Shown: piece by piece, positions 16,862 through 26,433 of the stretch
Numbering within the stretch: position 1 is the stretch's first letter
Layout of the letters: each line of letters starts with the position of its first letter
DNA from: Streptomyces sp. NBC_01478
Lineage (GTDB): Bacteria; Actinomycetota; Actinomycetes; Streptomycetales; Streptomycetaceae
NCBI RefSeq assembly: GCF_036227225.1
Contig: NZ_CP109444.1
Span: forward strand, 4,693,501-4,757,500
DNA length: 64,000 bases
Reading direction: 5' to 3'
Program-made: the position numbers and the translations under genes
Notes under the pieces: generated by a model
What the model saw: the letters and a program-made list of their open reading frames with translations, nothing else
Database searches by the model: none
Told to the model about the DNA's origin: nothing

Positions 16862-18565
16862 TCAGTTGCCCGCGGCCGAACCCAGATCCTTGACCCAGCC
16901 GCTCACCGTGCCGACGGTGTCGCTGATCTCCTGCCAGTAGCTCTTGCCCGTGCCGATCCAGTGCTGCAGCGGGGTCAGTTCCCAGACCAGCCAGCCCGCG
17001 AGAACCAGCAGGACGATCGTGAAGAGGCAGCCCTTCAGACAGCCCAGGCCGGGGATCTTCATCGGGTTGGCGCTGCGCTGCCGCGGCTGGCGGGGCTCAC
17101 GGGCCGCCGGCTCCTGCGGCCGCTGGGGCTGCGGGCGCGGCGGGGCGTACTGCTGCGGCTGTTGCTGCTGCGGATGGCCGTAGCCGCCCTGCTGCTGCGG
17201 TTGCTGACGCTGCGAGGGCCGCTGCTGCGGGCGTTGCTGTGCGGCCTGGCGGGGCTGTTGCTGGGGCTGCTGCTGCGGGCGGGAGACCTGGCGCTGGGGG
17301 CGGCGGCGCAGCGGGTCCTCGCCCGGGTCGAGGTAGGGCTGGAACTGTGTCTGTTCGTTGCGGTCGCGGGCCGCGCGGAGCTGGTTCTGCCAGGGGTGCG
17401 GCTGCTCGGGGCCGGGGCCTGACGGGTTCTGCCCGCCCTGTTGGCCCTGCTGGCCGTACGGGTTCTGCGGCATGACCGTGGTCGGGTCGGCCGCGCCGCG
17501 GTTCGGCATCACGGTGGTGGGGTCGGCGGCGCCCACCGGGCCGCTGGTGTGCGGGAGGACGCTGGTCGCCGCGTTCGGGTCGTAGGCGCCGGCCTGGTGC
17601 GACAGGACCTGCGTCGGGTCCGCGGCGCCGGGCACGCCCGGTACGGCGGCGGGCGTGGGGTCGGGGGCCAGCAGCCTGCCGACGTTCTCGGCGGCGGCGA
17701 TCTGCGCGGAGTTGGCGTGCACGCCGACGCCCTCGGCGACGACGCGCAGGCCGCGGGCGAGGTTCTCGGCGCTGGGCCGCTCGTCCGGGTTCTTGCGCAG
17801 GCAGCGCTCGATGACCGTCCACAGGGGGTCGGGGACCGTCGAGGGGCGGCGCGGTTCGGCGCTCAGGTGCTGGTGGAGGACTTCGAGGGCCGAGCCGCCG
17901 GAGAACGGCGGATGGCCGGTGACCAGCTCGTACAGCAGGATGCCGGCGCCGTAGATGTCCACGGCGGAGGTCTGCGGGCGGCCCTCGGCGGACTCCGGCG
18001 CGATGTACGCGGGCGTGCCGACGAATTCCTGCGTGCGGGTCAGGCCCGGGGAGTCGGCGAGGCGGGCGATGCCGAAGTCGGTGAGCAGCGGGTACATCTG
18101 GCCGCCGCCCTGCTTGAGCAGGACGTTGGCCGGCTTCAGGTCGCGGTGGACGACGCCGTCGGCGTGGCTGGCGGCCAGCGCGTCGGCGATCTGCGCGGTG
18201 AGCAGGGCCGCGCCGACGGGGCTGAAGGGGCCGTTCTCGCGCAGGTAGTGGTGCAGGTCGGGGCCCTCGACGAGATCCATGACGAGCGCCAGGAGATCGC
18301 CCTCGACGACCAGGTCGCGGACCCGGACGATGTTCGGGTGGGTCAGGCGCAGCAGCACCGACCGCTCGCGCAGGAACCGCATCACGATGTCGGGATCGTT
18401 CGCGAGTTCTTCCTTGAGGACCTTGATCGCGACGGTCTCTCCGGGCTGGCCCTGGACGGCCGCCTCGGCGCCCGCGGTCTCCCGCTGGCGGGCCCGCCAG
18501 ACGGTGCCCGTGGCACCGCGTCCGAGCGGCTCCTCCAGGAGGTACTTGCTGCCTACCGGCCGCAC
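16862..18565 (-). CDS. pkaA: Membrane-anchored Ser/Thr protein kinase with Gln/Pro-rich linker (PkaA-like)
   Basis: 567 residues from the GTG at 18565, behind AGGGAG. Kinase domain at residues 8-275: glycine loop GRGATGTVW, an inserted loop, Lys48 in VAIKVL, catalytic loop HRDLKPANVLL, DFG and the GTPAYIAPE segment. The linker carries three repeats of an ADPTxVxP-like Thr-containing unit, which could be autophosphorylation sites read by an FHA domain, and then a long Gln/Pro-rich stretch at about 410-490. One helix (GCLFTIVLLVLAGWLVWEL) precedes a short outer tail. It is divergent from the FHA-FtsK-like gene, a likely partner. Confidence 0.92.
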   Translation of the reverse strand: MRPVGSKYLLEEPLGRGATGTVWRARQRETAGAEAAVQGQPGETVAIKVLKEELANDPDIVMRFLRERSVLLRLTHPNIVRVRDLVVEGDLLALVMDLVEGPDLHHYLRENGPFSPVGAALLTAQIADALAASHADGVVHRDLKPANVLLKQGGGQMYPLLTDFGIARLADSPGLTRTQEFVGTPAYIAPESAEGRPQTSAVDIYGAGILLYELVTGHPPFSGGSALEVLHQHLSAEPRRPSTVPDPLWTVIERCLRKNPDERPSAENLARGLRVVAEGVGVHANSAQIAAAENVGRLLAPDPTPAAVPGVPGAADPTQVLSHQAGAYDPNAATSVLPHTSGPVGAADPTTVMPNRGAADPTTVMPQNPYGQQGQQGGQNPSGPGPEQPHPWQNQLRAARDRNEQTQFQPYLDPGEDPLRRRPQRQVSRPQQQPQQQPRQAAQQRPQQRPSQRQQPQQQGGYGHPQQQQPQQYAPPRPQPQRPQEPAAREPRQPRQRSANPMKIPGLGCLKGCLFTIVLLVLAGWLVWELTPLQHWIGTGKSYWQEISDTVGTVSGWVKDLGSAAGN

Positions 18566-18910
18566 GTCTGCGCTCCCTGCTGCTTGCCTGTGTTCCGGTC
18601 CACTGTAGTGCCGCCCCTCTTGCGGCTACCTACGTAAGCATCGCCGTACATGTTCGAAGGAAAGACGCTCACCCCGGTCTCCCGGTTGCCCCAATGGTCG
18701 TCGAGGCCGGACATGACCGGTCTCACTCGATCACCGGCGCACCACTGGTCAGGCACTTTTGGGGACAGAGCTGACCAATCAAGATCACTTGCTGCCGGGC
18801 CCCGGGCGAGTTGTCAGTGGCAGGTGCGAGGATGCGTGCAGTACTGGCCGATGTGCTCGCGCGGGGTGGGGGAATATTCCGTGCCGGGGCAGAAGGGACC
18901 GCTGACGGCG
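18566..18910. other. Divergent promoter region between pkaA and the FHA-FtsK-like gene
   Basis: No gene is called. The frame of the FHA gene stays open through this stretch (to 18650), but the sequence upstream of 18911 does not look like protein. The region must carry back-to-back promoters. I saw no convincing -35/-10 pair. A GTG at about 18880, followed by a purine-rich run, is an alternative start for the plus-strand gene. Confidence 0.4.
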
Positions 18911-21900
18911 ATGCAGATCCGGCTGACCGTCGTAGACCCGCTGGGGCCGCCCGCGCAGCCGCGGGGCCGCTCCGCGAGTTGCGATGTGCTGGTCACCGCG
19001 CCCGCCGGCACGGCCCTGGCCGCGGTGGCGTCCGCGCTGGCCTCGGCGGTCTCCGCCGAGGCGGTCGCGTCGCAGTCCGAGCGGAGCCGCGAGTCCGGCG
19101 GCCCGATCGTGCTGTACGCGGGCGTGGAGCGCCTCGACACCCAGCGCTGCACCCTGGGCGAGCCGCCGCTGACGGACGGCGCGGTGCTGTCCCTGGGCGC
19201 CCCCGCCGAGCCCGAGGCGCATCCCGAGCTGGACGACGCCCCGACCCAGCTCCATGTGGTCGCGGGCCCGGACGCGGGCGGGGTGCACCTCCTGCACGGC
19301 GGCCAGATCCACATCGGCCGCTCCGCCGACGCCGATGTCCCGCTCGACGACCCGGACGTGTCCCGGCTGCACTGCGCGGTGACGGTCGACCCCGGGGGCC
19401 GGGTCTCGGTCGCCGACCTGGGCTCGACGAACGGCACGACACTGGCGGGCACGCGCGTGGGCACCCGCCCGGTGCGCTTCGCCCCGGGCGCGCTGCTGCG
19501 CGTCGGCGAGTCGGCCCTGCGGCTGACCCCGTCCGGCGGTCCGGGAGCGCGGGCCGAGACCGCCCCCGACGGCGAGGGCCACGTGCGCGTGTCCCCCGGC
19601 ACCCCGGCCACCCCGGGCAGCGAACCGCTCGTGGTGCCGGGCCAGGGCGGCGCCCCGAGCATCGAGCACCGCGTCGTCCAGGACGGCGGGGACACCCACG
19701 CCGGCCGCTTCGGGGTGTTCGGCGAGCCCCTGCCCGACGGGGCCGCCGAGGACGCGTTCTCGGCGCGTACGACGACCTCCCGCATCCCCGCCGACGACGG
19801 CTCCGGCGACCACGGCGGACGGAAGGGCACCCCGCTCCGGGGCACCGACGTTCCGCAGGGCGTGCGCAGGCGCGGTGGCATCGGCAAGTGGGCGCGCCGC
19901 CTGACGGGCGGCCGCGGCGAGCCGACGGCCGAGGACCCCGAGGCGTCGTACGGCTCTTCGTACGACGGCTACGACTCCTACGGCTCCCACGGCGAGGAGG
20001 GCGCCGACGAGAGCGTGCCGTCCTCGCCCGTCGTCCTCCAGCAGCCGGACACCTGGCCCGATCCGGCGGCCCTGCTGCTCACCGCGCTGGGCCCGGGCCC
20101 CCGCCTGTGGGAGCGCGCCCCCGGTCACCCCGAGGCGCTCACCGTGCGGCTCGGCACGGCGGACCGGCCGACACCGGACGGCTCGGCGCTGCTGTCCGCG
20201 GTGCCGGTGACCTCCGGGCTCCGTGAGGTCGGCGCGCTGGGCCTGGCCGGTCCGCGCGCGCGGCTGTCCGGGCTGGCCCGCGCGGTGGTGGCCCAGCTCG
20301 CCGCGCTGCACTCCCCCGACGCCCTGGAGATCGTGCTGATCAGCACGGACCGCGCGCGTCCGGTGGCCGAGCGCACCGCCGAGTGGTCCTGGCTCGGCTG
20401 GCTGCCGCATCTGCGCCCCGGGCACGGCCAGGACTGCCGGCTCCTGCTGGCCTACGACCGGGAACAGGCGACGGCCCGGACCGACGAGCTGCTGCGCCGC
20501 CTGGAGGACCACACCGCCGACACGCACGGCACGGGTCGGCCGATCATCGCCTCCGGCGCCTCCGGCCGCCGCACTCCGGGCATCGGCGCACAGCGCGGCT
20601 CGTCGGAGGGGCAGTCAGGGGTGTCCTCGCCCTCGGCCGCCTCCTCGCAACTCGGCTCCGCGGAGGGCGAGTCGGGAGCCACCGCGCGGCACACGGCCGC
20701 GGACCGGCACCCGCGCGGGGCGACCGTTTACAGCACCAGTGACGACGCCCACCACCACCGGTCCGGCACCCCCGACCCCTCGGGCGCCGTCCGGCAGCGC
20801 CCTTCCGACGCCGAGCCCGCCGACCCGGTCCGCGGTGCCGCCCACCGCCCCGCCTGGGCCCGCGCCGACGACGGTGACGGTTCGGGGGACGGCTTCGTCG
20901 GGCCGTACACCGTGCTCGTGGTGGACGGTGATCCCGGTGGGGCCGATGTGCGCGAGGCGGTGGCGCGGCTGGCGCACGACGGACCCCGGGCCGGTATTCA
21001 CGTCGTCTGTCTCGCCGAGACGGAGGCGGCCCCGTCCTCGCCCTCGTCGCCGGTGACGACGACCTACGAGGCCGCGTGCGCCGCGGCGCCGACCTTCCGG
21101 GAGTGCGGGGCGGTCGCGCTGCTCAGCGGCGATGTCGCCACGGCTCTGCGGCTGCTGCGGGTCTCGCACGCCGGTACGGGGGCGTCCCGGCCGGCTCCGG
21201 ACGGCCCCGGCCCGGTCGGGCACGGCACCACCGCCGCCATGGACGCGGTCTCGCTCGCGTGGGCCGAGCGGTTCGCGCGGGCGCTGGCACCGCTGAGGGC
21301 GGACGGTCCCGGCGGCGAGCGGCACACGCGCGTGTCGGCGCCGTTGCCCCCATCGGCGCGCCTGCTGGACGAGTTGGGGCTGGCCCGGGCCACCCCGGCG
21401 TCCCTGCTGACGCGGTGGGCGGACGCGGGGGACGACAAGGACGCGATCGGCGGCCGGGCCTGGGCGGTGCTCGGCGCCGGACCGCGCGGGCCGGTCACCG
21501 TGGACCTCGCCGCCGAGGGACCCCATCTGCTGATCGAGGGCCCGCCCGGCAGTGGCCGTACGGAGTTGCTGCGCGCGGTCGTAGCCTCGCTCGCCGCCGC
21601 CGAGCGCCCCGACCGGCTGGGCATCGTGCTGATGGACGGCCGGGACAGCGTGGGCGCGAGCGGCGGTCACGGCGAGGGCCTGCGGGTCTGCACGGACGTG
21701 CCGCATGTGACGACCCATCTGACGGCCAACGACCCTGTCCGTATGCGGGAGTTCGCGCAGTCCCTGAGCGCCGAGCTGAAGCGGCGGGCCGAGTTGCTGG
21801 GCCGGGTCGGCTTCGTGGAGTGGCACTCCCGGCACGAGGTGTCGGGGCGGATCATCGCCCAGCGCGGCACGTCCGGTGCCGGGGATCTGGAGAGCCCGTC

Positions 21901-22474
21901 CAGTTCGACGATCCGGCTGCGCCCGTCGGCGGCGGCCCGTCAACAGACCGAGGCGGCACCGCCGTTGCCCCGGCTGGTCGTGGTGGTGGACGACCTGGAC
22001 GCGCTGGTGAAGCCGCCGCTCGGCTCGCCCGGCCGGCCCGCCGCCGGTTCGGTGATACGCGCACTGGAGGCGGTGGCCCGCGAGGGCGAGCGGCTCGGCG
22101 TGCACCTGGTGGCGGCCTCCGCCGTGGAAGCGCGGACGTCCGAGGCGGAACCCGCCCGGCATGCCACGCTCCGTGTCACCCTCGACCCGACGGCCCAGGG
22201 GCCGGACGAACCCGCGCCGGGGCGTGGGCGGTTGATCCTCGCGGACGGCCGGAGCACTCCCTTCCAGGGGGGCCGCGTCACGGGCCGTATCCCGCGCACG
22301 GCGACGCTCCGGCCCACGGTCGTGCCGCTGGAGTGGCAGCGCATGGGCGACCCCCCGGCCCGCCGCCCGGTCCGCGAACTGGGCAACGGGCCCACGGACT
22401 TGGCGCTCCTGGCCAGCGCGTTGGAAAGGGCGACGCGTTCGGTGTCGGCGGCGGAGGTGCCGTCGCTCCTCTGA
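18911..22474 (+). CDS. FHA-domain protein with FtsK/SpoIIIE-like ATPase domain
   Basis: 1187 residues from the ATG at 18911. An N-terminal ubiquitin-like or EsaB-like region (residues 1-100) is followed by a complete FHA domain at about 112-195 with the phosphothreonine-binding residues GRS (136-138), SRLH (151-154) and STNG (172-175). A long disordered stretch follows, then a P-loop domain of FtsK/EccC type. Its Walker A is GPPGSGRT (877-884), with Arg where Lys is normal, and its Walker B is VVVVDDLDAL. No membrane helix is visible. It is divergent from two Ser/Thr kinases and probably reads their phosphorylation. The rest of a type VII secretion system is absent, so a secretion role is only one possibility. 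Confidence 0.85.
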   Translation: MQIRLTVVDPLGPPAQPRGRSASCDVLVTAPAGTALAAVASALASAVSAEAVASQSERSRESGGPIVLYAGVERLDTQRCTLGEPPLTDGAVLSLGAPAEPEAHPELDDAPTQLHVVAGPDAGGVHLLHGGQIHIGRSADADVPLDDPDVSRLHCAVTVDPGGRVSVADLGSTNGTTLAGTRVGTRPVRFAPGALLRVGESALRLTPSGGPGARAETAPDGEGHVRVSPGTPATPGSEPLVVPGQGGAPSIEHRVVQDGGDTHAGRFGVFGEPLPDGAAEDAFSARTTTSRIPADDGSGDHGGRKGTPLRGTDVPQGVRRRGGIGKWARRLTGGRGEPTAEDPEASYGSSYDGYDSYGSHGEEGADESVPSSPVVLQQPDTWPDPAALLLTALGPGPRLWERAPGHPEALTVRLGTADRPTPDGSALLSAVPVTSGLREVGALGLAGPRARLSGLARAVVAQLAALHSPDALEIVLISTDRARPVAERTAEWSWLGWLPHLRPGHGQDCRLLLAYDREQATARTDELLRRLEDHTADTHGTGRPIIASGASGRRTPGIGAQRGSSEGQSGVSSPSAASSQLGSAEGESGATARHTAADRHPRGATVYSTSDDAHHHRSGTPDPSGAVRQRPSDAEPADPVRGAAHRPAWARADDGDGSGDGFVGPYTVLVVDGDPGGADVREAVARLAHDGPRAGIHVVCLAETEAAPSSPSSPVTTTYEAACAAAPTFRECGAVALLSGDVATALRLLRVSHAGTGASRPAPDGPGPVGHGTTAAMDAVSLAWAERFARALAPLRADGPGGERHTRVSAPLPPSARLLDELGLARATPASLLTRWADAGDDKDAIGGRAWAVLGAGPRGPVTVDLAAEGPHLLIEGPPGSGRTELLRAVVASLAAAERPDRLGIVLMDGRDSVGASGGHGEGLRVCTDVPHVTTHLTANDPVRMREFAQSLSAELKRRAELLGRVGFVEWHSRHEVSGRIIAQRGTSGAGDLESPSSSTIRLRPSAAARQQTEAAPPLPRLVVVVDDLDALVKPPLGSPGRPAAGSVIRALEAVAREGERLGVHLVAASAVEARTSEAEPARHATLRVTLDPTAQGPDEPAPGRGRLILADGRSTPFQGGRVTGRIPRTATLRPTVVPLEWQRMGDPPARRPVRELGNGPTDLALLASALERATRSVSAAEVPSLL

Positions 22475-22527
22475 TCGTTCACAGGTCGCCCACACAACCC
22501 CACGTCACGACCCCATCACGATCGCGT

Positions 22528-22562
22528 ACTTGACAGTGGACGTCATCTTGCCGCGTTCAAGT
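22528..22562 (+). promoter_or_regulatory. Candidate promoter/operator for the sugar ABC operon
   Basis: TTGACA at 22530-22535 matches a -35 box. It lies in the left arm of an interrupted inverted repeat, ACTTGA (22528-22533) and TCAAGT (22557-22562), which could be an operator. No clear -10 is seen. It lies about 70-100 bp upstream of the binding-protein gene. Confidence 0.3.
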
Positions 22563-22629
22563 ACCGGGCGTAGACCAGTGCGCACGGAAGCGTTCGAGCG
22601 TTCGACGAGGAACGAAGAACGGGGCAGTG

Positions 22630-24015
22630 ATGCGCAGCACGAGCAGCACACACCGGACACGTACCACCGTACGCACAGCGGCGGTTGTCGCCGCGGGGGC
22701 ACTGGCGCTCTCGCTCACGGCCTGTGGAGGCGGCGGCGACAAGAGCGACGACAGCAACTCCAGCAGTCCCTCGGCGACCGCCGGCACGGTCACCCTCCCC
22801 AAGCTGAACGGCGCGAGCCTCGAAGTGGCCGCCGTGTGGACGGGTGCCGAGCAGAAGAACTTCAAGACGGTCCTCGCGGAGTTCGAGAAGCGCACGGGTG
22901 CCAAGGTCACCTTCGTGCCCGCGCAGGACCCGATCATCAACTTCCTCGGCTCGAAGATCGCGGGCGGCCAGCCGCCGGACGTCGCGATGCTCCCGCAGCC
23001 CGGCGCGATCAAACAGGCCGTCGACAAGAAGTGGGCCAAGCCCCTGGGAGCCGACGCGATCGCGGAGTTGCAGAAGAACTACTCGCAGGGCTGGCAGGAC
23101 ATCGGCAAGGTCGACGGCAAGCAGTACGGCGTCTACTACAAGGCCGCCAACAAGTCGCTGATCTGGTACAACGCCAAGGTCTTCGAGAACGCGGGCGCCA
23201 AGGAGCCCAAGACCTGGCAGGAGTTGCTGACCACCGCGCAGACGGTCTACGACTCCGGGGTCACCCCCTTCTCGGTCGCGGGCGCGGACGGCTGGCCGCT
23301 CACCGACTGGTTCGAGAACATCTATCTGTCGCAGGCGGGCCCGGAGAAGTACGACGAACTCGCCCAGCACAAGATCAAGTGGACGGACCCCTCCGTGAAG
23401 GAGGCGCTGACCACGCTGGCCCAGATCTGGGGCAAGAAGGCCTATATCGCGGGCGGTCAGAGCGGCGCGCTGCAGACGGAGTTCCCCGCCTCGGTCACCC
23501 AGACCTTCAACGGCGGCGACCAGCCGAAGTCCGCGATGGTCTACGAGGGCGACTTCGTGCAGGTCAACATCGGTGAGACGAAGGCGAAGGTGGGCACCGA
23601 CGCGAAGGTGTTCCCGTTCCCGGCGGTGGGCTCCAGCGCCCCCGTGGTCTCCGGCGGCGACGCGGCCGTCATCCTGAAGGACTCCAAGGCCGCCCAGGCG
23701 CTGGCGACTTTCCTCGCCTCACCGGACGCGGCAACGATCCAGGCGAAGCTCGGCGGCTATCTCTCCCCCAACAAGAACGTGCCGGACTCGGCGTACCCGA
23801 ACGCGGTGCAGCGGACGATCGCCAAGGCGCTGATCGCGGCCGGTGACGACTTCCGCTTCGACATGTCCGACCAGGCCCCGCAGTCCTTCGGCGGGACCCC
23901 GGGCAAGGGCGAGTGGAAGGACCTCCAGGACTTCCTGAAGAACCCGACCGATATCGCGGGCACGCAGGCACAGTTGGAGAAGGACGCGGCGGCGGCGTAC
24001 GCGAGCGGGAGCTGA
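22630..24015 (+). CDS. Sugar ABC transporter substrate-binding lipoprotein
   Basis: 461 residues from the ATG at 22630; an in-frame GTG three bases upstream is possible. It has a Sec signal with a basic start, a hydrophobic core and lipobox LTAC (Cys32), then a Gly/Ser/Asp-rich tether. It is a type I extracellular solute-binding protein (VAAVWTGAEQKNFKTVLAEF, FVPAQDPIINFLGSKIAGG) that would capture an oligosaccharide outside the cell and hand it to the two permeases downstream. It resembles binding proteins of alpha-glucoside-type CUT1 systems, but the ligand cannot be read. No glycosidase or regulator gene adjoins the operon. Confidence 0.92.
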   Translation: MRSTSSTHRTRTTVRTAAVVAAGALALSLTACGGGGDKSDDSNSSSPSATAGTVTLPKLNGASLEVAAVWTGAEQKNFKTVLAEFEKRTGAKVTFVPAQDPIINFLGSKIAGGQPPDVAMLPQPGAIKQAVDKKWAKPLGADAIAELQKNYSQGWQDIGKVDGKQYGVYYKAANKSLIWYNAKVFENAGAKEPKTWQELLTTAQTVYDSGVTPFSVAGADGWPLTDWFENIYLSQAGPEKYDELAQHKIKWTDPSVKEALTTLAQIWGKKAYIAGGQSGALQTEFPASVTQTFNGGDQPKSAMVYEGDFVQVNIGETKAKVGTDAKVFPFPAVGSSAPVVSGGDAAVILKDSKAAQALATFLASPDAATIQAKLGGYLSPNKNVPDSAYPNAVQRTIAKALIAAGDDFRFDMSDQAPQSFGGTPGKGEWKDLQDFLKNPTDIAGTQAQLEKDAAAAYASGS

Positions 24016-24022
24016 GCCGGCG

Positions 24023-25363
24023 ATGGCATCGGCAGCGGCGGAGGCCCCCGGGGCCCCCGTCCCTCCCCGCAACCGCAAGAGCGTGACCGGCACCCGCAGG
24101 ACCGTGGCGGTGCTGTTCCTGCTGCCCGCCCTGGTGCTGCTCGGCGCGCTCGTGGTCTACCCGATCGGGTACTCGCTGGTGCGCAGCTTCGGCAACCGGG
24201 CCGGCGACGGCTTCGCCGGATTCGACAACTACAAAGCCCTGTTCACCGACGACGGCATCCGCACCGCCCTGAAGAACAACGTCATCTGGGTGATCTTCGC
24301 GCCGACGGTCGCCACCGCCCTCGGCCTGATCTTCGCGGTACTGACCGAACGGGTGCGCTGGGGAACGGCGTTCAAGCTGGTCGTCTTCATGCCGATGGCG
24401 ATCTCGATGCTGGCCGCCGGCATCATCTTCCGGCTCGTCTACGACCAGGACCCGCACAAGGGCGTCGCCAACGCGGTCTGGGTCGGCGTCCACGACACGT
24501 TCGTCTCGTCGTCGGCGTTCCCCAACGCCCACCCGGGCCGCGAGTCGCCTCTGAAGGCGGACCACGGCGGCTTCATCACCAGTACGACGGTCCACACGGG
24601 CCAGACCGTCGTCCTCCCGCTGGTCGGCGTCGCCCCCGACCAGATGCCCGACGGCGCGAAGAAGGCCGCAGCGGCGAAGGCGGAGCCGGGGAAGATCACC
24701 GGCACGACCTGGCAGGACTTCACCCGCGGCAAGGGCGTCGGCAAGCTCGGCGGGGTCGACCCGTCGGAGCTCGGCTACGGCGGGATGCGCATCGAGGCGG
24801 TCAAGGACGGCAAGGTGGTCGCCTCGGCGAAGGCCGCAGGCGACGGCACCTTCACGCTGCCCGCCAAGGCCGACGGGGCCCAACTCAGGCTCCCGGCAGG
24901 CAACTTCAAGGCGCCGTACAACGGAGTGGAGTGGCTGGGCCCGTCGTTGGTGACGCCGGCCATCATCGGGTCGTACGTGTGGATGTGGGCCGGGTTCGCG
25001 ATGGTGCTGATCGCGGCCGGACTCGCGGGTGTGCCACGGGAGTTGCTGGAGGCTGCGCGGGTCGACGGTGCCAACGAGTGGCAGGTGTTCCGGCGGGTCA
25101 CGGTGCCGCTGCTGGCGCCGGTGCTCGCGGTCGTCGCCGTCACGCTGATGATCAATGTGCTGAAGATCTTCGACCTGGTCTTCATCATCGCCCCGGGCTC
25201 CTCGCAGGACGACGCCAACGTGCTGGCCCTGGAGCTGTACCGGAAGGGCTTCTCGGAGGACCAGCCGGGTGTGGCCAGCGCGATCTCGGTGTTCCTGCTG
25301 CTGCTGGTGATCCCGGTGATGCTCTTCAATGTCCGTCGACTGCGGCGGGAGGTGCGGCGATGA
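24023..25363 (+). CDS. Sugar ABC permease (MalF type) with large extracytoplasmic insert
   Basis: 446 residues, about 140 longer than most MalF/LacF-type permeases of CUT1 systems. Three helices are found at about residues 28-50, 85-108 and 118-140. They are followed by an inserted soluble region at about 152-305, then three more helices. The EAA loop is ELLEAARVDGANEWQVFRRV. The second half of the insert (GMRIEAVKDGKVVASAKAAG, GDGTFTLPAKADGAQLRLPAG) looks like a small beta-sandwich. By position it is outside the membrane, comparable to the P2 loop of E. coli MalF, which touches the binding protein. The gene starts 7 bp after the binding-protein stop. Confidence 0.92.
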   Translation: MASAAAEAPGAPVPPRNRKSVTGTRRTVAVLFLLPALVLLGALVVYPIGYSLVRSFGNRAGDGFAGFDNYKALFTDDGIRTALKNNVIWVIFAPTVATALGLIFAVLTERVRWGTAFKLVVFMPMAISMLAAGIIFRLVYDQDPHKGVANAVWVGVHDTFVSSSAFPNAHPGRESPLKADHGGFITSTTVHTGQTVVLPLVGVAPDQMPDGAKKAAAAKAEPGKITGTTWQDFTRGKGVGKLGGVDPSELGYGGMRIEAVKDGKVVASAKAAGDGTFTLPAKADGAQLRLPAGNFKAPYNGVEWLGPSLVTPAIIGSYVWMWAGFAMVLIAAGLAGVPRELLEAARVDGANEWQVFRRVTVPLLAPVLAVVAVTLMINVLKIFDLVFIIAPGSSQDDANVLALELYRKGFSEDQPGVASAISVFLLLLVIPVMLFNVRRLRREVRR

Positions 25364-26268
25364 CCACGGATGCCGGAACTCTGGGCACAGCAGGGCCTGT
25401 TGAGACCGTCAAGGCGCGGGAGTCGCTCGGTGGGCGGCTCGCGGCGGCGGCGAGCGGGGGGCTCGTCCGGGTGTTCCTGATCGTCGTCGGGCTGTTCTGG
25501 CTGGTGCCGACGATCGGGCTGCTGCTGTCCTCGCTGCGCTCGCCGGAGGACATGAGCGCGAGCGGCTGGTGGAAGGTCTTCAGCCAGCCGTCCCAACTCA
25601 CCTTCCACAGCTACAAAACGCTGCTGGAGAACAGCGACATCACCAACTCGCTGTGGAACACCGTCCTGATCACCGTTCCGGCGACGATCCTGGTCGTGGT
25701 GATCGGCTCGCTCGCGGGCTACGCGTTCGCGTGGATGGAGTTCCCGGGCCGCGACTGGTGGTTCCTGGGCGTGGTCAGTCTGTTGGTCGTGCCGGTGCAG
25801 GTCGCGCTGATCCCGATCGCCGAACTCTTCGGCAAGCTGGGCCTGTTCGGGACCATCTTCGGGGTGATCCTGTTCCATGTCGGCTACGGGCTGCCGTTCG
25901 CGGTGTTCCTGCTCCGGAACTTCTTCGCGGAGATCCCGCGCGAACTCCTGGAGGCGGCGCGTCTCGACGGCGCCGGTGAACTCCGGCTGTTCGCACGGGT
26001 GGTGATGCCGCTCGGCGGGCCCGCGATCGCGAGCCTGGGCATCTTCCAGTTCCTGTGGGTGTGGAACGACATGCTGGTCGCGCTGGTCTTCACCAAATCC
26101 AGCACGCAGCCGATCACGGTCGCACTCCAGACCCAGGTACGCCAGTTCGGCAACAACATCGACGTGCTGGCACCCGGTGCGTTCATCTCCATGGTGATCC
26201 CGCTGGCCGTGTTCTTCGCGTTCCAGCGGCAGTTCGTGTCCGGCGTGATGGCGGGCGCGGTCAAATAG
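25360..26268 (+). CDS. Sugar ABC permease (MalG type)
   Basis: 302 residues; the ATG overlaps the stop of the previous permease (ATGA), giving coupled translation. Six hydrophobic segments, the EAA loop ELLEAARLDGAGELRLFARV and the C-terminal end FQRQFVSGVMAGAVK identify the MalG subunit. With the upstream permease it forms the channel. No ATPase gene is present, so a shared MsiK-type ATPase is inferred. The operon ends at a strong terminator. Confidence 0.93.
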   Translation: MTTDAGTLGTAGPVETVKARESLGGRLAAAASGGLVRVFLIVVGLFWLVPTIGLLLSSLRSPEDMSASGWWKVFSQPSQLTFHSYKTLLENSDITNSLWNTVLITVPATILVVVIGSLAGYAFAWMEFPGRDWWFLGVVSLLVVPVQVALIPIAELFGKLGLFGTIFGVILFHVGYGLPFAVFLLRNFFAEIPRELLEAARLDGAGELRLFARVVMPLGGPAIASLGIFQFLWVWNDMLVALVFTKSSTQPITVALQTQVRQFGNNIDVLAPGAFISMVIPLAVFFAFQRQFVSGVMAGAVK

Positions 26269-26302
26269 CCCACAAATAGCAACAAAGCAGGCGCATTTCG
26301 GG

Positions 26303-26329
26303 AGGCGGGCCGTCACCGGCCCGCCTTTT
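26303..26329 (+). terminator. Terminator of the sugar ABC operon
   Basis: A perfect 10-bp stem (26303-26312 with 26317-26326) with a TCAC loop, ending in TTTT. Confidence 0.92.
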
Positions 26330-26433
26330 CCCGTTCACCGGGGATCCCCCGTATGCCGTACGCGCCGTAACCAAGTCACTCCATCGGCCGTTCCCGGGCA
26401 GAACGCCCGCGCCGACCGACCCATGGATGTCCC

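Noticed and set aside
18911..22474. Type VII secretion EccC
   Set aside because: It lacks membrane helices, the usual set of three complete ATPase domains and any EccB/D/E, MycP or WXG100 genes nearby.
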